This document shows positions 15,006-19,885 of a DNA stretch of 19,885 nucleotides, in pieces. Both the position numbers and the translations under genes were made by a program. Under the pieces are notes generated by a model. It was not told the DNA's origin and did no database searches. It saw nothing but the letters and a program-made list of their open reading frames with translations. Position 1 is the stretch's first letter. Each line of letters starts with the position of its first letter. The DNA comes from CAYZXK01 sp964482395 (GTDB lineage Bacteria > Planctomycetota > Phycisphaerae > UBA1845 > Fen-1342). The DNA is taken from assembly GCA_964482395.1 (NCBI GenBank), contig CAYZXK010000187.1, forward strand, positions 1 through 19,885. The letters run 5' to 3'.

Positions 15006-15968
15006 CTAGCGCGCTCGTACAAAGCACTCTAGCGGCAAAGTGCTGTCCCCAGCCAGCCGCCGAATGTCGGAAAGGAAACGCTGAGCATCGGTGTAATAAC
15101 CCGCGGTCGGCCGCAAGGCCGGCACAGTAGCTTTCCAGTAGGCGTTGAATCGCTCCATCACCAGCTCGCGGACATACTTGGCCAGCATGCTGGCCAGGGC
15201 GATCGGCAGATGCCGTTGCTCTCCGCTCACCGCGAACTCGACCTGCCAGTCGTTTCCGCCGGACGCCAGCCGGTACCGGGCGCAGCCATCCGGCGCATCC
15301 AGCACGCTCAAGTGACGGTCCGGAAAAGCTGCCATCAGCAGGCGGCGATAGTCGGTCCGTCCGCCAAGCCGGTCGACCAGGACGTAGAGGTCCTGATCCC
15401 CGCAGCACCTGCCGGCCCAGTCAATTAGCCGCAGTACCGCCTCCATGAGCACTGCGGCTTTGTTGCGGGTCTGGGCCAGCCGGCGATTAAATCGAGTCTC
15501 GGTCAGCAGTTCGGCGCGCAGGCCGCAACAGATCACGCTGCCGGCTTGCATGGTCGCAGCCAGTTTGTCCGCCGCCCCGCGGTAAGCGGAGCGGGCCGGA
15601 TCGACCGGCAATTCCACGGACAGGTCTCCGTACCAGGGCAATTCGTCCACCACCGTCGACGCGTCGAAGCCCAACCCAGCCAGAAAATCCTCCAACGTCC
15701 GCCAACGCAGGCCGGCCGCATGGGCAAAGGCCAGTACGGTACGCTCCAGTGTCCAGAGCCCTCGCTGGCGATCGAATAGCTGTTTCGAATCGGCAACCGG
15801 CAACCGGCCTTCCCCCTGCCGCCGGACGCGACATACGCTGGCGTCGAGCTGGTTCCAATAATCCGCCCCGACCCGTTCGGGCCGGACCCGCCAGAAGGTC
15901 GCCGCCACCACCAGCGGCCCCAGCAGGGGCCCATAGCCGGCCTCATCTATGCCCAGCACCAGCGGCAT
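15006..15968 (-). CDS. rnhB: Ribonuclease HII, long variant
   Basis: This 320-residue cytoplasmic endonuclease cuts the RNA strand of RNA-DNA hybrids and starts removal of single ribonucleotides from DNA. Motif I reads GIDEAGYGPLLGPLVVAA with the metal-binding pair Asp8 and Glu9; most bacterial enzymes have GRGP, so Tyr replaces Arg. DSKQL follows at 60-64. Later acidic residues are in LVDRLGG (Asp199) and YYTDAQRF (Asp294), and ASMLAKYVREL at 259-269 matches the family's conserved helix. The protein is about 100 residues longer than the typical enzyme, with an insertion at about 65-180. The ATG at 15968 has AGAGG 7 nt upstream. The gene stops 10 bp before the A2M-like gene, so the two probably share a message. 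Confidence 0.9.
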   Translation of the reverse strand: MPLVLGIDEAGYGPLLGPLVVAATFWRVRPERVGADYWNQLDASVCRVRRQGEGRLPVADSKQLFDRQRGLWTLERTVLAFAHAAGLRWRTLEDFLAGLGFDASTVVDELPWYGDLSVELPVDPARSAYRGAADKLAATMQAGSVICCGLRAELLTETRFNRRLAQTRNKAAVLMEAVLRLIDWAGRCCGDQDLYVLVDRLGGRTDYRRLLMAAFPDRHLSVLDAPDGCARYRLASGGNDWQVEFAVSGEQRHLPIALASMLAKYVRELVMERFNAYWKATVPALRPTAGYYTDAQRFLSDIRRLAGDSTLPLECFVRAR

Positions 15969-15979
15969 GCCCGCGCCTC

Positions 15980-16120
15980 TTAACTCGGCACATGCTGGTC
16001 GATGACCGCCGCTTTTTCAACGACCTTCGAGCGACTACCGTCAAGATAGGTGGTAAACAGGACCGCGTTGGTCCAACCGGCTGGCCGGCCCAACGGCGAA
16101 CTGCGCCGACCGCGGGGCAT
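15980..16120 (-). CDS. Possible 46-residue protein upstream of rnhB
   Basis: An ATG at 16120 opens a short frame whose second half reads plausibly as protein (TNAVLFTTYLDGSRSKVVEK) and which stops 11 bp before rnhB. The frame is open to a TTG at 16225, but the earlier part is Arg/Gly/Pro-rich and looks non-coding. No ribosome-binding site is visible, and no family was recognised. It may be a chance frame in GC-rich DNA. Confidence 0.2.
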   Translation of the reverse strand: MPRGRRSSPLGRPAGWTNAVLFTTYLDGSRSKVVEKAAVIDQHVPS

Positions 16121-16280
16121 GCAGCCGGGATTGGGCCTGTGGCCGTCCCGCCGGCTGGGCCGGCTGGCGAATCTGGCGCCGCCAGCACCTGTCGCCCGGG
16201 GCTTCCGCAGACCTCCCGGACCCAAGCCAAGCGCGCTAGAGAAGCTGACCCGCCCCGTGAAGCCTTGTTCGAGCTTTACC

Positions 16281-16310
16281 CGCGCCCGGTGTGGACCCGT
16301 ACGGGGCGCG
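16281..16310 (-). terminator. Possible hairpin after the BNR-protein gene
   Basis: CGCGCCC at 16281-16287 can pair with GGGCGCG at 16304-16310, with a 16-nt loop that overlaps a CCCGTACGGG palindrome. It is about 50 bp past the stop of the BNR-protein gene. No T-run follows. Confidence 0.3.
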
Positions 16311-16359
16311 TGAGGTTGATCTCCATCCAGATGTGGTTAGGGTTGTGGCCCCCGCGGGA

Positions 16360-17826
16360 TCAACGCCTTTCGAGAAATTGCCGCAACCGACTTACCGACC
16401 ACAACCGCTGAAAGCGCGCGAAATCCGCCAGGTCCACGTCCACGTCGTCGTCCAGATCAGCACGGATGAAGTGAGTCGGGTTGCAGCCGGGCGGCGCGGC
16501 CCATACCACGGGGCCGGCCCATGCGCCGGCAAACAGTGTGAAGTCGCCGAAGTTGAGGTTGGTGTCGCAGTCCAGATCCCCCGGCAAGCCGCTGTCCGCA
16601 CCGACCGGCATCGGCCACCTCAAGATCGTGCTGTCGGGCTGACAGCCGGCGAAGACGATGTTCAGTTCCGTAGCGCACATCTGGTATATGGCCTGCATGC
16701 CGCCGTACGGACCGTAGTAGGGATTGCCCAGCGAAACCCACGTGGTTCCATCGTCGGTGGAGACGAACAGTTGCATGTACCGTTCGTTGCTTGTGCCCTC
16801 AACGCAGCAGGCCGACGCCAGCAGGCTGCCGCCTACCTTGATCACGTCGCGCCAGTAGGTCATGGTGGGGCGCTGTAGATTGACGGCCAGGACCTCCGTC
16901 CAGGAAAGACCCTGGTCGAGGCTGCGGTAAAGGCGGATGGGCGTGCTAGGCGTCGTCCGGACATCCCCGCATAGATAGACCCCATTGCCGGCATCGCATA
17001 GGGGCTGGAAGAGGGACGCTCCAGGAACGGTGACTGTAAACCAGCTTCCGCCCTGATCGGTGGACAGGTACATCTTGTCGGTCAGGCACGACGGCCAAAG
17101 CAATAGGTTGTCGCTGGTGAGGATCATCCGACGCGCCCAGGCCGACGCACTCTGTCCCGGCTGAGCGCTAGGGACGTACCAGGTCGCGCCGTTATCGGAA
17201 GACATAATGACCTTCTTGGTGGTATCGAAGCTCTTGATGTTTGCTATCCAGCGGTTTTCTCCCAGGTAAACCGGGCTGAACACGGCTTGTGCATTTGCGC
17301 TCCCGACCAGGCTGCTGAGCTGCGCGGCCGACAGCGCGACCGTCCACGTGCGACCCGCGTCCGTGCTTTTCATCAGACAAGCGCTGCCGGTGTCCCCCGT
17401 GCCGGAAAAAACCGTGTCGCCATTCTGTCCGAAGAAGTAGGTGTGAGCGCCGGTGGAGTTCGGACAACCAAGGACTTCCCACGTAGCCCCATAATCCTCA
17501 CTCAGCAAAAAACGGTTGGCGGCCTGGGACGAGCGTTTCCCGGCGATGATTCGTCCGTCACCGAGGTAGTGAATGGCGCTGAACGCGTCTGACCCCCCGG
17601 CCCCCTGATAGACGGCCATCGCACCCAGCACGGTTTCATCGCACGCCACATCCTGCCCTTTTGCAAGCGCCGCCAGCAGCATAATAGCTGCTATCAAGAC
17701 CCCTCCCTTTCCTGCGACCACGGCGAAGAGCGGATCGCTGCGAAGCGTTTGCGACCAGGAAACGCCCCCCAGCCACCCGCGGAAGGTGCCGGACCAGCGA
17801 CTGAAACGTTGCCGCAGAATCTTCAT
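16360..17826 (-). CDS. Exported Asp-box (BNR) beta-propeller with dockerin-like C-terminus
   Basis: This 488-residue protein has a long basic N-region and a hydrophobic segment at about 43-56 (VLIAAIMLLAALAKG), an export signal. Six Asp-boxes of the form S-x-D-x-G-x-[TS]-W follow: SEDYGATWE, STDAGRTWT, SSDNGATWY, STDQGGSWF, SLDQGLSWT and STDDGTTWV. They mark a sialidase-type propeller, but sialidase catalytic residues were not identified, so binding rather than hydrolysis is likely. The last 75 residues hold two calcium-loop segments (GDLDCDTNLNFGDFTLFAG and ADLDDDVDVDLADFARF) like the dockerin-type tails of planctomycete surface proteins. The frame is open far upstream inside the primase gene, but the ATG at 17826 (AGAAGGAAC upstream) alone gives a signal sequence. 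It starts 7 bp after the primase stop, so it may be read from the element's message. Confidence 0.85.
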   Translation of the reverse strand: MKILRQRFSRWSGTFRGWLGGVSWSQTLRSDPLFAVVAGKGGVLIAAIMLLAALAKGQDVACDETVLGAMAVYQGAGGSDAFSAIHYLGDGRIIAGKRSSQAANRFLLSEDYGATWEVLGCPNSTGAHTYFFGQNGDTVFSGTGDTGSACLMKSTDAGRTWTVALSAAQLSSLVGSANAQAVFSPVYLGENRWIANIKSFDTTKKVIMSSDNGATWYVPSAQPGQSASAWARRMILTSDNLLLWPSCLTDKMYLSTDQGGSWFTVTVPGASLFQPLCDAGNGVYLCGDVRTTPSTPIRLYRSLDQGLSWTEVLAVNLQRPTMTYWRDVIKVGGSLLASACCVEGTSNERYMQLFVSTDDGTTWVSLGNPYYGPYGGMQAIYQMCATELNIVFAGCQPDSTILRWPMPVGADSGLPGDLDCDTNLNFGDFTLFAGAWAGPVVWAAPPGCNPTHFIRADLDDDVDVDLADFARFQRLWSVSRLRQFLERR

Positions 17827-17833
17827 GTTCCTT

Positions 17834-19705
17834 CTACCAGTATACGGTCGCGGCGGGACGCCGGCAAAGAACGGGTACTTGCCGATAACGCTCACCCCTC
17901 CAGGGCTGCTTGTCCGCGGCACGCTCCCGCACGCGTAATTCACCTTCGGCAGTTCCTTGGGGGGCTGCGCGCACCTGCGGCTCATCCCTGACGAATGCCG
18001 CCACGAACGACTCCGGCGTCCATGCTTTCGGCGTGTCGCCCTTGCACTTGGGCTTCTCGCTCCGCAGTGCGCTGGGATCGAGTTCCGGCGCCGGCTTCCA
18101 CAGCGGGAACAGCCAGCACAGGACCATGGGCTCGACCGGCGGCCAGGAGCGGACCGCCGCTTCGAGCACGACCGCGCCCGGCTCCTCGTGCGGCCGGAGC
18201 ACGAGGTGCGTATCCGTGGCCCGGCTCTGACTGCCGGCACCAGCCCCAACGTCCGTAACGGCCTTCGCGGACTGATTGCCTTTGGTCGAGTGGTGGATCA
18301 GCACGAACGAGCAGCCCAGCCGGTCGGCCAGGGCATCGGCGTGGTTGTAGATGCTGGCCATCGTGCTGTTGTCGTTCTCGTCCATGTCGCGCGGCATGAA
18401 GCGGTAGAACGCATCCAGCACGACCAGCGAGTAGCGCCCGGGCGCGAGCGACTCGAAGTACTGCCGCATCGAGAAGATGTCGCGGAGCTGTCCGCGCAGG
18501 CTCTGCACGCACATCGTCTCCGCGATCTCATTCATGCCGATCCGCAGGCACTCCGCGACCTGCGGGATGCGGTGCGCCAGCGTCTCCGGATGCAGCTCGT
18601 TGTCGATGATCAGCACGCTGCCCGGAACGGTCTCGAACGTGTCGAGCCACCTGCGACCCGTGGCGACCGCCATCGCCAGCGCAAGCACCAGCCAACTCTT
18701 TCCGGTCTTCGGCGGGGCGATCACATTCATCGTCTCGCCGCGGCGCAAGAGGCCGTGGATCACCGGCGGCCGCAGCGTCCGGTGTGCCGCCATCAGGTCG
18801 CGGACGGTGAGCGGTGCGGGCTGAGCGGGCGGCCCGCGATCCTGCGCCCAGTGGTTTTCGGCTACCGCGACCGAGACGGCGTCGGGCTCGTAGCGGGCGA
18901 TGCTTGCTGCGGTGCGTTCGACCTCGGGCAGGGGCAGGGGCGGCGTGCAGCGGTCCGCGTTGACCTGCCGGAGCGCGGCGGAGATTTCGGCCTGCGACAT
19001 CCCCACGCGCCGCATCGCGCCGGCCAGGCGCGCCAGCGTGGCGTTCCGTTGCCCCTGGGGGATCGGGTTGGCGCCCGACACGTCGCCGCCCGCCTGCGCC
19101 GACAGGCCGACGTCGACGCCGTTGGATGCCGCCAGCGCGTCGAGTTGCTCGATCAGCCACGCTGGCGGCTCGGGCAAGCGTTGCGGCGGCACGCTCAGCT
19201 CGCGCTCGGCCTGCCAGGAGTAGGGCTTGCCCTCTACCACCGACGGCGCCACAAGCACATAGCCGCCGTTGGCGCGCGTATCCACATGCGGGGCGAGTCG
19301 GCCGGCCGTGTTGCGCCAGGCCCGGCCCTCGGGCTGCCGGAAGAAGCAGTGCCGTCCGCCGCGCGGCGTGAGCGACAGCGGGGCGGCCCCCAGGTCGGCC
19401 AGCTTCGCCGGCTCGCCTGTGAGCCAGGCGTTGCCTTCACCGTCGATGTCGATGACGACGAGGCCGTCGGTGCGAATCGCCAAGACCATCAACCGCGAAA
19501 CACGCGGCAGGCGACCCGGCTCGACCAGCGTCTCCAGCGTCGCCGGCGGGTCACCGACCTTCAGCTTCTTCCGCGCTTTGCGGCCGACCTCGAAGTGGAC
19601 CTTGCACTCGACAGTCAGCCCTTGCTGTGCCGCTCCCGTTGCAGCCGCGCGGCTTTGAGGCGACCGGTCCGCCACCGTTGGCCGCGACGTGTCAAGCCTC
19701 AACAT
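17834..19705 (-). CDS. PrimPol-type primase-polymerase fused to RepA-like ATPase
   Basis: This 623-residue protein is typical of phage and integrative-element replication proteins. Residues about 30-190 are a PrimPol (archaeo-eukaryotic primase superfamily) domain: metal-binding DID at 86-88 in LVVIDIDGEG, SLTPRGGRHCFF at 111-122 with His119, and VDTRANGGYVLVAPS at 141-155. Residues about 218-272 look like a primase C-terminal helical domain (NATLARLAGAMRRVGMSQAE). Residues about 300-520 are a RecA-fold ATPase: Walker A APPKTGKS at 330-337, Walker B YSLVVLDAF at 425-433 and VLIHHSTKG at 468-476. It would prime and unwind element DNA. The C-terminal 50 residues do not look like the winged-helix end I would expect, so the tail may be altered at an element boundary. 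The start has GGGAGG upstream and overlaps the recombinase stop by 7 nt. Confidence 0.88.
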   Translation of the reverse strand: MLRLDTSRPTVADRSPQSRAAATGAAQQGLTVECKVHFEVGRKARKKLKVGDPPATLETLVEPGRLPRVSRLMVLAIRTDGLVVIDIDGEGNAWLTGEPAKLADLGAAPLSLTPRGGRHCFFRQPEGRAWRNTAGRLAPHVDTRANGGYVLVAPSVVEGKPYSWQAERELSVPPQRLPEPPAWLIEQLDALAASNGVDVGLSAQAGGDVSGANPIPQGQRNATLARLAGAMRRVGMSQAEISAALRQVNADRCTPPLPLPEVERTAASIARYEPDAVSVAVAENHWAQDRGPPAQPAPLTVRDLMAAHRTLRPPVIHGLLRRGETMNVIAPPKTGKSWLVLALAMAVATGRRWLDTFETVPGSVLIIDNELHPETLAHRIPQVAECLRIGMNEIAETMCVQSLRGQLRDIFSMRQYFESLAPGRYSLVVLDAFYRFMPRDMDENDNSTMASIYNHADALADRLGCSFVLIHHSTKGNQSAKAVTDVGAGAGSQSRATDTHLVLRPHEEPGAVVLEAAVRSWPPVEPMVLCWLFPLWKPAPELDPSALRSEKPKCKGDTPKAWTPESFVAAFVRDEPQVRAAPQGTAEGELRVRERAADKQPWRGERYRQVPVLCRRPAATVYW

Positions 19706-19885
19706 GCCGCGACCTCCCGTTCCTTAGCCAGGGCCTTGATGCCGGTCGGCCGGAAGGTGATCGCCAGCGTGCCGTCCCCGCCGTCGTACGTGACGCGCTC
19801 GACCAGCAGGTGCAGCACGCGCGCCTGCTCGCCAGGCGAGAGGGAATCCCACACCGGATCGAACAGCGACAGCGCCCGGGCCAGC
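19699..19885 (-). CDS. Serine recombinase, C-terminal end (rest beyond the window)
   Basis: Only the last 62 codons are present; the gene continues past the right edge. The readable part contains ALSLFDPVWDSLSPGEQARV, then LLVERVTYDGGDG, ITFRPTGIKALAKE and a short tail. This is the characteristic end of site-specific recombinases of the serine (resolvase/invertase) family, whose larger members integrate and excise elements. The catalytic N-terminal domain cannot be seen. The stop overlaps the start of the PrimPol gene by 7 nt, so the two are translationally coupled, and the pair looks like the integration and replication core of a mobile element. The family call rests on about 50 residues. 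Confidence 0.75.
   Translation of the reverse strand, partial: LARALSLFDPVWDSLSPGEQARVLHLLVERVTYDGGDGTLAITFRPTGIKALAKEREVAAC

Larger units (their letters stand above)
15969..16359. other. 391-bp gap upstream of rnhB
   Basis: No clear gene is present. It holds many GGCCGG-type runs, a hairpin close to the end of the BNR-protein gene, and a short minus-strand reading frame directly before rnhB. A promoter for the rnhB cluster is expected here, but I could not pick one out. Confidence 0.5.

Noticed and set aside
17834..17990. Frameshift in the PrimPol-ATPase tail
   Set aside because: The tail looked unusual, but neither alternative frame gave a convincing continuation, so no frameshift is claimed.
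17827..18249. N-terminal extension of the BNR-protein frame
   Set aside because: It overlaps the PrimPol-ATPase gene in another frame and is an Arg/Ser-rich shadow. A signal sequence and ribosome-binding site support the ATG at 17826.
1..19885. tRNA, rRNA, CRISPR arrays and complete insertion sequences
   Set aside because: I looked for these by eye and saw no cloverleaf, no regularly spaced repeats and no transposase gene. A program run could still find a small RNA I missed.

Overview
The window is about 20 kb of GC-rich bacterial DNA and reads as chromosomal DNA of a member of the Planctomycetota, probably Phycisphaerae-like. This assignment is an inference. It rests on several large Sec-exported proteins, a C-terminal dockerin-like module with two DxDxD-type loops, CCLPDGxC-type cysteine motifs at the end of a secreted beta-propeller protein, a long RNase HII with GYGP in motif I, and rplU not followed by rpmA. 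No tRNA, rRNA or CRISPR array was seen.

Layout, left to right. (1) Positions 1-4624, minus strand: a secreted, membrane-proximal group. It contains an exported RHS/YD-repeat protein whose C-terminus lies beyond the left edge, a lipoprotein with an alpha/beta-hydrolase domain, and a smaller exported protein. The last two share a domain that I do not recognise, and their genes overlap by ATGA. A 37-bp direct repeat (35/37 identical) lies upstream of both the small gene and the RHS gene, in the same orientation and at nearly the same distance from each start codon. (2) Positions 4625-5367: a non-coding stretch with leader hairpins and what looks like a decayed fragment of a SAM-dependent methyltransferase. 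(3) Positions 5368-7323, plus strand: a secreted SBBP-like beta-propeller protein with a cysteine-rich tail, the only clear plus-strand gene. A perfect 14-bp hairpin separates it from the convergent minus-strand genes.

(4) Positions 7496-15968, minus strand: a compact housekeeping and envelope cluster. In transcription order it is rnhB (RNase HII), a TPR/alpha-2-macroglobulin-like exported protein without a visible thioester domain, a candidate promoter, rplU (bL21), an exported protein of unknown function, rph (RNase PH), a SPOR-like lipoprotein, and rdgB (XTP/dITP pyrophosphatase). Spacings are mostly a few bases or overlaps, so co-transcription is likely. The genes of known function concern RNA processing, ribosome assembly and nucleotide-pool or genome hygiene. 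They alternate with exported proteins of unknown role.

(5) Positions 16360-19885, minus strand: the end of a serine recombinase gene runs off the right edge. It overlaps a primase-polymerase/RepA-like ATPase gene, and this pair looks like the replication and integration core of a mobile element. Seven bases downstream begins a secreted Asp-box (BNR) beta-propeller with a dockerin-like tail, which looks like host surface-protein cargo or the host flank of the element.

The observations most worth following are the unrecognised domain shared by the two adjacent exported proteins, the repeated leader element, the TPR-A2M protein lacking the thioester domain, and the recombinase/PrimPol-helicase pair. 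All functional statements come from reading motifs by eye; no database search was possible.
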